Assembly: GCF_900156435.1 (NCBI RefSeq)
Contig: NZ_FTPQ01000002.1
Coordinates: forward strand, 248,001-312,000
Direction: 5' to 3'
DNA from: Microbacterium sp. RU1D
GTDB lineage: Bacteria; Actinomycetota; Actinomycetes; Actinomycetales; Microbacteriaceae
Length of the DNA stretch: 64,000 nt
Part shown: positions 46,025 to 54,275 of the stretch, piece by piece
Layout of the letters: every line of letters starts with the position of its first letter
Numbering within the stretch: position 1 is the stretch's first letter
Translations under genes and position numbers: made by a program
The notes under the pieces: generated by a model
Told to the model about the DNA's origin: nothing
Database searches by the model: none
Seen by the model: only the letters and a program-made list of their open reading frames with translations

Positions 46025-46735
46025 TCACGGGATGACCGTGATTTCGGTCATGCCGTCGAGGACCTGCGGGGCCTGGTTGAGGGCTTCGCGGAGTCCGAGG
46101 TTGCGGCGGAAGATGAGCTGGTCACCGTTCCAGAGGCGGGCCTTGGTGTTGGCGTCGAGGTTGACGGCCCAGTAGACCTGGTTGTCGGTGCCGTCCATCG
46201 CGGGGACGCTGACGGTGATGCTCTTGTCAGGGTTCTCCTTGTCGGTGATGCGGAGGGCGTCCACGAACGCCTGTCGGATCTCTTCGGGTGATGCCATGTC
46301 CAGCCATTCCTTTGCTTCGGTGATGGCCTCCCCGGTGGGGAGGTTGTGGTCGTACCGGTGGTTGTCGCGCCACCAGAAGTACTCGAGGTGCCAGCGCTCC
46401 TTCAGCTCGCCATCGCGGTAGACGGTCCAGTACCATCCGTGGTCGTTCCAGATGGCGATTTGCCAGGCAAGGGTGTCGTCGGTGTCCACGGCGTAGCCGA
46501 CGCAGTGGATGGACTGGTCTGCAGGGAGGGCAATGGGTGCCCACGGCCCGCCGCGGAGGTAGGCGAGGTAGCGGGCGTAGTTGGCGTTGGCTTGCTCGGG
46601 TGAGCGCCAGGCCTCGTTGATGTCGGCGGCGCGCCCGAAGGCGGAGTCCACGCGGCGGAGCGAGGCGGCGGGGTCGGGGGCGAGTCTGCCGCGACCGTGG
46701 CCGATGTCTACGGCGTCGGCGTATGCGAGGACCAT
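46025..46735 (-). CDS. Endolysin, M15-like peptidase with unknown C-terminal region
   Basis: 236 residues. The N-terminal half has the Zn-peptidase M15 (VanY-like) pattern: ADINEAWRSPEQANANYARY, the His/Asp motif SIHCVGYAVDTDD near residue 75, and the final His in ERWHLEYFWW near 113. It should cleave a peptide bond in cell-wall stems. The C-terminal ~110 residues (from EAKEWLDMASPEEIRQAFVD) resemble no wall-binding repeat I know. It lies between tailspike and holin, the lysis cassette. Confidence 0.82.
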   Translation of the reverse strand: MVLAYADAVDIGHGRGRLAPDPAASLRRVDSAFGRAADINEAWRSPEQANANYARYLAYLRGGPWAPIALPADQSIHCVGYAVDTDDTLAWQIAIWNDHGWYWTVYRDGELKERWHLEYFWWRDNHRYDHNLPTGEAITEAKEWLDMASPEEIRQAFVDALRITDKENPDKSITVSVPAMDGTDNQVYWAVNLDANTKARLWNGDQLIFRRNLGLREALNQAPQVLDGMTEITVIP

Positions 46736-46744
46736 GGCTGTCTC

Positions 46745-49129
46745 CTACTTCTCGACCCGGACGCGCATGCCGATGGTGCCGAGGCTCTTGGCGCTGCCGG
46801 TGTTGTTGGTGAGGACGACGGTGACCTTGCCGCTGGCGGACACGTAGGCGCTCGGGGTGACGCCGCTGAGCGCGCTCGTGGGCGCGGCGGTGGCGTAGTC
46901 CCCGAGAGACGCTCCGGCCAGGTCGATGGTGAGCGAGGTGGCGGCACCGTTGGCGAGGGTGGGGACGTCCCAGTTGGCGGAGCCGCGGAGGGTGACGCTC
47001 CCACCACGGAGGCGCACAACGGAACTGACAGCCCCGTCGCCCGACTGCGCAGCCATGGAATCGGACGTGTCGAGAGCGCCGCATCCGTCCGTGCGGAAGG
47101 TGGTGGCGGGCATGGGGTTGGCGATGCGCAGGATGCTCGGCACCGACCACGCCCCGACGCGGCATTTCAGGTTCTCCACAACGAGGACGGGGATGTCTCC
47201 GCCCTTGATGCGGATGTTGTAGGCCTGGTTGGGAGAGTCCGCGATGTCGTTCAGACCGCCGCGGATGATGACCTCTTTCATGCCGGTCGGCCCGCCCTCG
47301 AAGCTTGCGTAGGCGTCGTTGGTACCGCGGACGGTGACGTTGTTGGCTTCGATGCGTCCGGTTCGGAAGCGCAGTCCGGCTTGCTTGTTCGGCGCGAGTG
47401 CTCCGGTGAGGTTGGGGACGCGCCGGAACGTGATGTCCAGGTTGGTCATGACGTGGCGGGCGTAGCCCTTGCTCTCGTCGGTGCTGCCGTCCTCGACGGC
47501 CTCCACACCGAATTGCAGGATGCGCCGCATAACGATGTCGCGCATGTGCGTGATGGCACGGAGCGCCGGGAACGGCGATGCGAAGTAGGTGGAGATGTCG
47601 CGGATGCCGACCACCACGTCTTCGATGACACCGTTTTCGATGACGGTGGCGAAGCTGCGGTTCTGGATGCCGGTGGGCCGCGCCTGGGAGCGCCCGCCCG
47701 ACATCGATCCCGAGACGTAGAAGTCGTGGAATCGGATGTACATGGACCCGCCGTGGGTGTCCATGGCCGCGTCGGTGCAGTTGTAGAACGTGCCGGTTAC
47801 GTCGATCTTCGCGGCGACGCCCGCGACGGCGTACCGATACTCCACCGCTTCGTCCGACTGTTGCGACGGCGCGATGGAAGTGGCGTTGATGTTGGTGGAG
47901 AAGCCGTGCCGGCCGTTGTGGAAGTCGAGCGAGATCGACCAGTAGCAGGTGGCGGCGTAGGCCTCGAAACCGTACCCCCACGCCGCGCGAATGTCTTCGG
48001 CGTAGCCGGGAAGCTTGTCGATCTTGATGCGGGCTCGACCGGCCACACAGGAGTACGCCCGCACGCCCTGCCGCCACGACGACGCAACGTGCACGTCGAT
48101 GTCGGCTCCGGCGATGGTGGTCAGTTCCATCGCGGGGGCGCGCGAGGCCCCCGGCTGGTCGGAGTCCACGTCATCGGAGGCAACGAACGTCACGCCAAGC
48201 ACACGGAACGGAATGTCGCGGTACTTGTGGACGCGAACGTTGGTCTTCAGGCCCTCGGGGTACATCATGAGCGCGACAGCCACGACCTTGGAGGTCACGG
48301 TCCCTCGCTGCACGCCGCCCTGCATGAGCGGTTCGCCGTCGAGGAAGACGCCCTTGACGTTGTTGAGCATGAGGAGCCGGTTGGTGGCCACCGTCTCGCC
48401 GTACTCCTTGCGGTTGGACGCGACGTAGGCCGTCGCGCCCGAGGTCGCGCCGGTCACCACGTCATCGGCGGCCACGGAGCCTCCGGTGAGAGCGGCGCGC
48501 ATGGCAATACCCGCGACCTGAGACGGCTCGGATACCCAAGTGCTCTTGCCGGTGCCGAGGTAGTCGCCCGCGTAGGCGTCGTCGGAAGTGGTCTTCAGCC
48601 AATCGCCCTGATTGGGGGTGAGGTTGCGGAGCACGCTGTCCGCCACGGTCAGGGTGTTGTAGGCCTGCCACTTGGCGTCTTCACCCGACTCAGAGAAGCC
48701 GCCCCCTTCGAGGATGAGGGAGCCGATGCCGTTGACGACCTGCCCGCGGGGACCGCCCAGGAGGGTGTGTTTTGCGCGGATGGGGATGGTGCCGGGGGCG
48801 TGGACCCATTCGGCACCGTCCCCGATGATGTTGACGGGGACGTTGGTCAGGTCGAGGGAGCCGCGGATGCGACCTTCGATCTTGACGGCCTTGTTGTTCG
48901 CCGCGGCCCACTCCGCCATGGCTTGCAGGGGCGCGGTGTCATCGGCCTGGCCGTCGTTGACAGCATTGAAGTCGCGCGGGGTGACGTAGTCCTGCCGTCG
49001 CATGGCGACTTTGTCGGGGGCGAGTCGTCCGTCGAGGTCACCATTGAGGACGCCGAAGGCGGTGAGGAACTTGGCGGCCCAGCCGGTGTCCGATCGGTCA
49101 CCGACTTTGGGGAGGTCGAGCTTAGGCAT
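46745..49129 (-). CDS. Tailspike / receptor-binding protein with pectate-lyase-like beta-helix
   Basis: 794 residues, the largest phage gene. The N-terminal ~45 residues are probably the virion-attachment part. TPRDFNAVNDGQADDTAPLQ near residue 50 is the start signature of phage pectate-lyase-superfamily tailspikes. The following ~550 residues are rich in short beta repeats (for example RMDIVMRR-like and NVTVRGTNDAYASF segments), and the C-terminal ~100 residues form a Thr/Ser/Gly beta domain ending in GTIGMRVRVEK. It probably binds, and perhaps cleaves, a cell-surface polysaccharide. Its start overlaps the upstream gene by 8 bp. Confidence 0.85.
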   Translation of the reverse strand: MPKLDLPKVGDRSDTGWAAKFLTAFGVLNGDLDGRLAPDKVAMRRQDYVTPRDFNAVNDGQADDTAPLQAMAEWAAANNKAVKIEGRIRGSLDLTNVPVNIIGDGAEWVHAPGTIPIRAKHTLLGGPRGQVVNGIGSLILEGGGFSESGEDAKWQAYNTLTVADSVLRNLTPNQGDWLKTTSDDAYAGDYLGTGKSTWVSEPSQVAGIAMRAALTGGSVAADDVVTGATSGATAYVASNRKEYGETVATNRLLMLNNVKGVFLDGEPLMQGGVQRGTVTSKVVAVALMMYPEGLKTNVRVHKYRDIPFRVLGVTFVASDDVDSDQPGASRAPAMELTTIAGADIDVHVASSWRQGVRAYSCVAGRARIKIDKLPGYAEDIRAAWGYGFEAYAATCYWSISLDFHNGRHGFSTNINATSIAPSQQSDEAVEYRYAVAGVAAKIDVTGTFYNCTDAAMDTHGGSMYIRFHDFYVSGSMSGGRSQARPTGIQNRSFATVIENGVIEDVVVGIRDISTYFASPFPALRAITHMRDIVMRRILQFGVEAVEDGSTDESKGYARHVMTNLDITFRRVPNLTGALAPNKQAGLRFRTGRIEANNVTVRGTNDAYASFEGGPTGMKEVIIRGGLNDIADSPNQAYNIRIKGGDIPVLVVENLKCRVGAWSVPSILRIANPMPATTFRTDGCGALDTSDSMAAQSGDGAVSSVVRLRGGSVTLRGSANWDVPTLANGAATSLTIDLAGASLGDYATAAPTSALSGVTPSAYVSASGKVTVVLTNNTGSAKSLGTIGMRVRVEK

Positions 49130-49496
49130 GTCCGGTTCCGCCTTCCGCGGTCGTGGTGTTGGTGGCGGCGATGCCCGCGCGCTGTTCGAGGGCGTAGAGC
49201 CGGGAGAAGACTTCGGTGAGCTGGGCTTGCAGGTTCGCGTTGGTCAGTCGAACGTCTTCGGTGAGGGCGAGGTGTCCAATGTCGGTGATGTCCACGCGCG
49301 CTACGAGGTGGGCGCGGGCGGGATCCCAGTAGATGCCGATGACGTGGGACTCTTCGCTGACGTTGCGCACGGCTTTGCGGCGCTCCGCGGCGATGTAGTC
49401 ACGGGTGCGGTTGATCTCCTGGTATCCCGCGCGGCGGTCGTCGCTGGAGAGGACCACGTCCATTCCGGCGGCTTGTGCGGCGTCTCCGATTGCCAT
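49122..49496 (-). CDS. Minor tail-associated protein
   Basis: 124 residues (MAIGDAAQAAGMDVVLSSDD). A mid-domain (EESHVIGIYWDPARAHLVAR) is followed by a helical, possibly trimeric coiled-coil region (LTNANLQAQLTEVFSRLYAL). Its position between the minor tail protein and tailspike suggests a tail-tip connector or tailspike adaptor. No family recognised. Confidence 0.65.
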   Translation of the reverse strand: MAIGDAAQAAGMDVVLSSDDRRAGYQEINRTRDYIAAERRKAVRNVSEESHVIGIYWDPARAHLVARVDITDIGHLALTEDVRLTNANLQAQLTEVFSRLYALEQRAGIAATNTTTAEGGTGHA

Positions 49497-49497
49497 G

Positions 49498-50712
49498 TCA
49501 GGCCTCCTCTTCGGTCCAGGACGCCCCGACTGGGGAGTCCGACCATGCTTGACCCGCGGGCAGGAACAGCCAGGCCGTGGCGCGGGTGTCGATGGTGCGG
49601 GTGGTGACGGTCATTTCGTCGCGGTCTAGGTCGAACTCGACGCGTCCGGTCTTGCCGGTTTGGGTGGGCATGCCGTCCAGGGTGAGGACGACGGGCATTT
49701 CGGCGTGGGCGCGCCAGTCCGCGACGGTGGACGCCGTGCCCTCACGTCCGCGTCGCTGCGCGCGGCGGACGGCGTAGGAGCTGAAGCCGCGTCCCGGGTA
49801 TGGGGTGTCCTTTTCGAAGGTGCGGGCGCGGCGGTAGGGGGTCTTCATGGCGAAGGCGTCGGTGCGGGTCTGCTCTACGCCGTCGCGGTCTTTCCAGGTG
49901 TAGACGGTGACCGCGGCGTCGAACCAGTCGTCGTCGGCCCGGTTGATCTTCTCCGAGCCGGTGAGTGCGTTGCGGCCTTGCTCGATGGGCAGCGAGCCGC
50001 CCGTGACGTATGAGCCGTCGCGGAGGGTCCACCCGCGCAGCTCGTCGCATACGAGCCGGAGGCCACCGGCTTGTACGAGGGGGCGGAGGAAGTCCATGGC
50101 GGATTGGCCGGGTTGGATGACGAGGGCTTCGAGGTCGTAGTCCGTGTCGGTGAAGCTCCAGTCGGCGTCCGTGATGTTGGTGAGAGCGGCTCCCGGGATG
50201 ACGAGGTTGAGGACGTAGTTGCAGATTGCGCGGACGCTGTGGCGCAGGTCCAGGGGCCGGCGGTCTTCGGTGAAGGCCTTCCAGTCGTCCAGGAGGGCTT
50301 CGTCGCTGGCGAGGCGGAGCGTCACGGTGCCATCAGCGTGGTCGGCGTCACGCTCGCGGAGCGCGAGGTTGAAACGGCGAACGTGCGTATAGGTGTCGGT
50401 GGTGACGTTGGCGGTGAAGATGACGCGGACGTTCGTGCGGGGGTCGATGTTGGCCAGGGCTGCCTCATCGGTCTGCCATTGGCGGATGACGTTCTTGCCG
50501 CCGAAGGTGCCGTCACCGTAGGTGTCTTCTCCGAGGCCGGGGGCGAAGGGGTCGTCCCACAGAGAGTCCGCCCACTGGCCGGGGAACGCGAGATGCAGCT
50601 CGCCTTCGACGTGGGGCGAACGAGAGTCGTCCAAGCTGAGCGAGCCGCCCGTGACCAGGAGGGGCTGTCCATCGTCGAGCGCGGCGGTGTAGATGTGCTG
50701 GGAGGTGGTCAC
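49498..50712 (-). CDS. Minor tail protein (tail tip / baseplate hub-like)
   Basis: 404 residues from GTG overlapping the upstream stop. Beta-rich, Asp/Thr-rich sequence (VTTSQHIYTAALDDGQPLLV; HVEGELHLAFPGQWADSLWD) with a central region (VIQPGQSAMDFLRPLVQAGG) resembling hub domains of actinophage minor tail proteins, which follow the tape measure and distal tail protein in gene order. Probably forms the tail tip. Confidence 0.75.
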   Translation of the reverse strand: MTTSQHIYTAALDDGQPLLVTGGSLSLDDSRSPHVEGELHLAFPGQWADSLWDDPFAPGLGEDTYGDGTFGGKNVIRQWQTDEAALANIDPRTNVRVIFTANVTTDTYTHVRRFNLALRERDADHADGTVTLRLASDEALLDDWKAFTEDRRPLDLRHSVRAICNYVLNLVIPGAALTNITDADWSFTDTDYDLEALVIQPGQSAMDFLRPLVQAGGLRLVCDELRGWTLRDGSYVTGGSLPIEQGRNALTGSEKINRADDDWFDAAVTVYTWKDRDGVEQTRTDAFAMKTPYRRARTFEKDTPYPGRGFSSYAVRRAQRRGREGTASTVADWRAHAEMPVVLTLDGMPTQTGKTGRVEFDLDRDEMTVTTRTIDTRATAWLFLPAGQAWSDSPVGASWTEEEA

Positions 50713-51059
50713 GACACCTCCTCGAATTGCACGGTGAGGCACCACCGGCCAGACCCGTCGAGCGGGTAGCTGAGACCGGCGACGATGAACTCCATTTCGA
50801 TGGAGGTCCGCTCAGGGTGCAGGAGCGTCCACACCGTTGGCGTCGAGAGCGTGCGGCGTGCGGTGGCGGCTTCGGCCTCGCTCGTGAAGTCGAGGGTGAA
50901 GCTACCCTCGCGCGCCCCGAGGGGACGGAGGGTGATCTCCGGGTCTTGGCGGCTCAGGACTCGGTGCGTGAGGGGGCCGTCCTCCTGATCCGCGGTGTAG
51001 TCCGACAGGCCGATTGACGGCAGGACCGAGAGGGGGCCGTTGGTGATGTTCACTGCCAT
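50709..51059 (-). CDS. Distal-tail-like minor tail protein
   Basis: 116 residues (MAVNITNGPLSVLPSIGLSD). Beta-rich with REGSFTLDFTSEAEAATARR and a closing WCLTVQFEEVS. It sits between tape measure and tail tip and overlaps both neighbours (GTGA and 10 bp), the place of the distal tail protein in siphophages. Unusually short for that family, so the call rests on context. Confidence 0.6.
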   Translation of the reverse strand: MAVNITNGPLSVLPSIGLSDYTADQEDGPLTHRVLSRQDPEITLRPLGAREGSFTLDFTSEAEAATARRTLSTPTVWTLLHPERTSIEMEFIVAGLSYPLDGSGRWCLTVQFEEVS

Positions 51060-52645
51060 GCGGCACCGACCTTTCGTCCTTCGACATTGACGGTGACGGT
51101 TCGACCGTTGAGCTGGTCCACGGTGCGCCGTGCGGACGACGTGTCGGCATCGATGGTGATGGTTCGGCGAGTGGGCAGCGCGTCCAGCTCGGAGCGGTCT
51201 ACCTTGACCTTGACGACCACCTCGCGCTGGCGGGTCAGCTCCTTCATGGCGGCTTCGGCGGGTGCGCCGTCCACCTTCGGCGTGACCTTGGCGGCGGGGT
51301 TGAAGCTGTCATCGAATGCGACGGTCGCTTCCGATCCGGCTTCGCCGCCGCCGCCGTCACCGAGGGCGGCGCGGATGCGGGCCTTGCCCTCGTCGCCCGC
51401 GGAGGCGTAAGACGCAGCGATGGTGGCACGGGCGTCTTCCGGGAGGGACAGGAGGTTGGACCATTCGTCGGGGGTAAGCTGCATGGCTTGAAGGTTGGCG
51501 CGGTAGGCGTCGGCCTGGGCGCGGGTCTCTTCGACGTAGGTCAGCCACCGGTCCAAGTCGAACGCGGCATCGTCGGCGGTGGCCTTCTCGTAGGCCTTGT
51601 CGCGCATCGAGTCATATGCGCCCGCGGCGGACTGACGGACGCTCTCCGTCGCGGCGTTGACGCGCTCCGCCTGATCCTCCGCAGCATCCGCCTGGGCCTG
51701 AGCCGCGGCGACGCCTGTCTCCGAGACCGTTCGGTTCAGCTCGTCGGCCATCTCAGTGGCCTTGATGACCTGTTCCAGCTCGTTCTTGTAGCCGTTGAGC
51801 GACTGGTACTGCTCATCCCACACGGGCGTCCAGTCGGACATGGCGTCCAACTCTTCGTTGACGCGGGCAAGCATCTCCCGGGCCTGGTCGAGGTCACCGC
51901 CGCCGAGTGCGTCGATGAGCTGCGAGACAGGTCGGTTGACGGCGGAGGCGCTGCCCTTCAGGTCGTCCAGGACCGTTCCGAAGTCGGCCCACTGGTCGAT
52001 CATCGACTGGAGCGCGCCGTTGGCCTTCGACTCTTTGCTCAGAGTCTCGAAGAGCTGGTCCACCTTGTCTTGGAGGGGCAGCTCTCCCCCGTTTTCGTAG
52101 AGCTGGGCGGCCAGCTCGGCGGCGGCCTCGCGGGCGTCGTTGAGCTTGTCCTGGGCGGCTTCGGCGTTGGCGAGGGCGGTGCCGAGGACGGCGGCGAGGG
52201 CGATGCCCGCTGCGGCTCCGACCGGCCCGAAGCCGGAGAGGGCGTTGGCCAGGGTCTCCTGGACAAAGTCGGCCACGTCCTCGAAGCCACCGCCGAAGGA
52301 TGCCGCGGCCTCGCGGCCCGATGAGTTCGCTTCGTCCTTGGCTTCGGTGAAGCCTTCCTTGACCTTCCGGGTGCTGTCGGCGGACTCTTCCTTGACCTTG
52401 CGGTAGGCACCCTTCCAGCTCCGCTCGATGGCGTCGGCGGTCTCGCGGGTCTCGTCTTTCAGCTTCTCCGTCTGGCGCTGAGCGTCCTTCAGCTCCGCTT
52501 CGAGCTGGCGGGGTCCCTTGGCGTCCGCGAGGTCTTCGAGGGCCTTCTCAGCGTCCTTCAGCGGCTCGATGACGCCGGAAGACATGCCCTTCTCGAAGGC
52601 TCCGGTGTCCGCGCCGATGGGGATTTCGATGGCTTTGCGTGCCAT
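51050..52645 (-). CDS. Short tape measure protein
   Basis: 531 residues (MARKAIEIPIGADTGAFEKG). Mostly helical with heptads (KDAQRQTEKLKDETRETADA), one hydrophobic segment (VGAAAGIALAAVLGTALANA), long Ala/Glu/Gln-rich helices, and a beta-like C-terminus (TRRTITIDADTSSARRTVDQ). By size and position it is the tail-length ruler. At ~0.15 nm per residue it implies a tail of roughly 80 nm, short for a siphophage. Confidence 0.88.
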   Translation of the reverse strand: MARKAIEIPIGADTGAFEKGMSSGVIEPLKDAEKALEDLADAKGPRQLEAELKDAQRQTEKLKDETRETADAIERSWKGAYRKVKEESADSTRKVKEGFTEAKDEANSSGREAAASFGGGFEDVADFVQETLANALSGFGPVGAAAGIALAAVLGTALANAEAAQDKLNDAREAAAELAAQLYENGGELPLQDKVDQLFETLSKESKANGALQSMIDQWADFGTVLDDLKGSASAVNRPVSQLIDALGGGDLDQAREMLARVNEELDAMSDWTPVWDEQYQSLNGYKNELEQVIKATEMADELNRTVSETGVAAAQAQADAAEDQAERVNAATESVRQSAAGAYDSMRDKAYEKATADDAAFDLDRWLTYVEETRAQADAYRANLQAMQLTPDEWSNLLSLPEDARATIAASYASAGDEGKARIRAALGDGGGGEAGSEATVAFDDSFNPAAKVTPKVDGAPAEAAMKELTRQREVVVKVKVDRSELDALPTRRTITIDADTSSARRTVDQLNGRTVTVNVEGRKVGAAWQ

Positions 52646-52647
52646 GG

Positions 52648-53136
52648 TCAGGCCCTCTCGATCTTCTCGGCGGTGGTGCGGTAGGCGGTCTGCACCCACA
52701 GGGATGCGATGCGGGCAATGACGGCCTTGGCGGCGGGGTAGACGGTGTTTCCCGCGCGGCGACGGGGGCCGAACGCGGTTCCCGCGCGGCGGGTGTAGCG
52801 GGTGCCCTTGCGGCTGGTGGTCTCGATGGGAGCGGCGGAACGCATTCCGAACTCCGTGGCGGTGATGATGTCGCCCACGGGGGTCCCAGAGGACAGGGCG
52901 CCAGCGGCTCCGGCTTTGAGGGTGACGTTGCGGGCGGTGACGCTGACGGTGCCGGAGCTGGCCACAGCTCCCTGGAGCTTGGTCTCGACGTTCTGGTTCA
53001 ACTCGTCACGCCACATCTCCGTGGCCGGCCCTTTCGTGCGGGTGCTGATCTCGCGCTTCACGTCGGACGGGAGGCCCCGCATGACCGTGGCGAGCACGGC
53101 CAGCGGGGACCCGTCGATGAGGAGCGAGATGCGCAC
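52648..53136 (-). CDS. Phage tail assembly/completion protein
   Basis: 162 residues from GTG (VRISLLIDGSPLAVLATVMR), one base past the upstream stop. The middle (LKAGAAGALSSGTPVGDIIT) and a basic C-terminus (TRYTRRAGTAFGPRRRAGN) resemble small actinophage proteins between tail tube and tape measure, whose chaperone genes are usually frameshifted; I see no clear slippery site here. Role inferred from position. Confidence 0.55.
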   Translation of the reverse strand: MRISLLIDGSPLAVLATVMRGLPSDVKREISTRTKGPATEMWRDELNQNVETKLQGAVASSGTVSVTARNVTLKAGAAGALSSGTPVGDIITATEFGMRSAAPIETTSRKGTRYTRRAGTAFGPRRRAGNTVYPAAKAVIARIASLWVQTAYRTTAEKIERA

Positions 53137-53137
53137 G

Positions 53138-53545
53138 TTAGGCGGCGGCAGCGTCGATGACCGGCTGACCGTTGCACTGGAGCGTGACGGTGCTCTTGGC
53201 CAGCGCGCCACCGGCTCCGCCGATCATGCCGGGGACGATGACGACCTTGACGGTGAAGCTCTTGCCTCCGTTGTTGGGGGTGTACTTGACGGTCTTGACC
53301 TGACCCGCCCACGCGATGAGCTGGAGCGAGAGGGACTTGGCGGTCGTCAGGTCCTGGAGGTTGCTGAGCGCGAGCGCCCAGACCGGCACGCCCGCGACGT
53401 GGACGGTCTCGCCGCTCACGAGGGTGACGGGGGTGACAGGGGTCGTGGGGGTGAGGGTGCAGGAATCGACGGCGGACGTGTAGTCGTCCGCCTCGAATGC
53501 AACCTTGCCCGCGGGGAAGAATGCGACGGTGGCGATATCGGCCAT
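53138..53545 (-). CDS. Major tail (tube) protein
   Basis: 135 residues (MADIATVAFFPAGKVAFEAD). Small beta-rich protein with TLTPTTPVTPVTLVSGETVH and TVKYTPNNGGKSFTVKVVIV. Size, composition and place directly before the tape-measure cluster are those of a tail-tube subunit. No decisive motif exists for these proteins. Confidence 0.72.
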   Translation of the reverse strand: MADIATVAFFPAGKVAFEADDYTSAVDSCTLTPTTPVTPVTLVSGETVHVAGVPVWALALSNLQDLTTAKSLSLQLIAWAGQVKTVKYTPNNGGKSFTVKVVIVPGMIGGAGGALAKSTVTLQCNGQPVIDAAAA

Positions 53546-53548
53546 GAC

Positions 53549-53923
53549 TTACTCCTGGTGTGCGTTGACGGGAATCTGAATGACGACGAGCCACCCGAGG
53601 TAGTCGCCGTACTTTTTCTTGTCGGCTCCGGCCCACGCCACGAGGGGCGAGGCGTCGAGAGCGCGGACGAATGGGCGGATGGCTTCGTCCAAGGCGTCTT
53701 CCGCCTTGGCGTAGTCGGTGTGATCGGACAGGAGCACCACATCGAAGCTGTCGATCATGGCTCCCGCGGGCATCCCCTCGTGGGTGATGCTCGTGAAGCT
53801 GATGAAGACGGATGGGGCGCTCAGGGTGCCGATGCTCTCGACGGTCTGGGCGGTCACGCGACCACGCCAGGTTTCGGGGAGCATCGGCGTGATGAGGTCA
53901 GCCGCGCGCTGCCTAGCCGACAT
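53549..53923 (-). CDS. Tail terminator / head-tail joining protein
   Basis: 124 residues (MSARQRAADLITPMLPETWR). It has VFISFTSITHEGMPAGAMID then a hydrophobic strand (SFDVVLLSDHTDYAKAEDAL), the alternating helix-strand pattern of small tail terminators. It overlaps the upstream connector by 11 bp. Function by position. Confidence 0.6.
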   Translation of the reverse strand: MSARQRAADLITPMLPETWRGRVTAQTVESIGTLSAPSVFISFTSITHEGMPAGAMIDSFDVVLLSDHTDYAKAEDALDEAIRPFVRALDASPLVAWAGADKKKYGDYLGWLVVIQIPVNAHQE

Positions 53924-54257
53924 CGGGCTTGCCGTCCTCGGGGCGGATGATGGTGCGCACGGTCTTGTCCATGGGGCGGGGAGTGAAGACGTACTCGCCT
54001 TCACCGACCGTGCCCGCGCTCGTGACCTGACCCGCGGCCCAGAGGGTGCGGGCCTGCATGAGCTGGGCGAGGACATAGCGCGAGGGGTACTCGTCGTCGC
54101 TGGGAAGCTCGGGAGCGTAGGCGATGACCTGGGCCTTGGCGGTGTCGAGGATCATGTCGAGAACTTCGAGGTTCTCGATGGGCGCGTCTTTCCACGCTGC
54201 CCGAAGCCGCTGCACGGTGGCAGGGTCCTCCGCGTCCACGACGTACCAGGTGTACAT
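53913..54257 (-). CDS. Head-tail connector (gp6-like)
   Basis: 114 residues (MYTWYVVDAEDPATVQRLRA). Helical with LEVLDMILDTAKAQVIAYAP and YVLAQLMQARTLWAAGQVTS, the style of gp6-type DNA-packaging connectors that follow the major capsid gene. Eighteen base pairs downstream of the capsid gene. Confidence 0.72.
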   Translation of the reverse strand: MYTWYVVDAEDPATVQRLRAAWKDAPIENLEVLDMILDTAKAQVIAYAPELPSDDEYPSRYVLAQLMQARTLWAAGQVTSAGTVGEGEYVFTPRPMDKTVRTIIRPEDGKPDVG

Positions 54258-54275
54258 GGCCTACACTCCCGGGTC

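Noticed and set aside
46697..49219. 840-codon open frame on + opposite the tailspike
   Set aside because: Mirror frame; the minus frame carries the pectate-lyase signature and fits the phage operon.
53138..54257. Frameshifted tail assembly chaperone pair
   Set aside because: No slippery heptamer in the right frame relation was seen between the small genes before the tape measure; left as separate genes.
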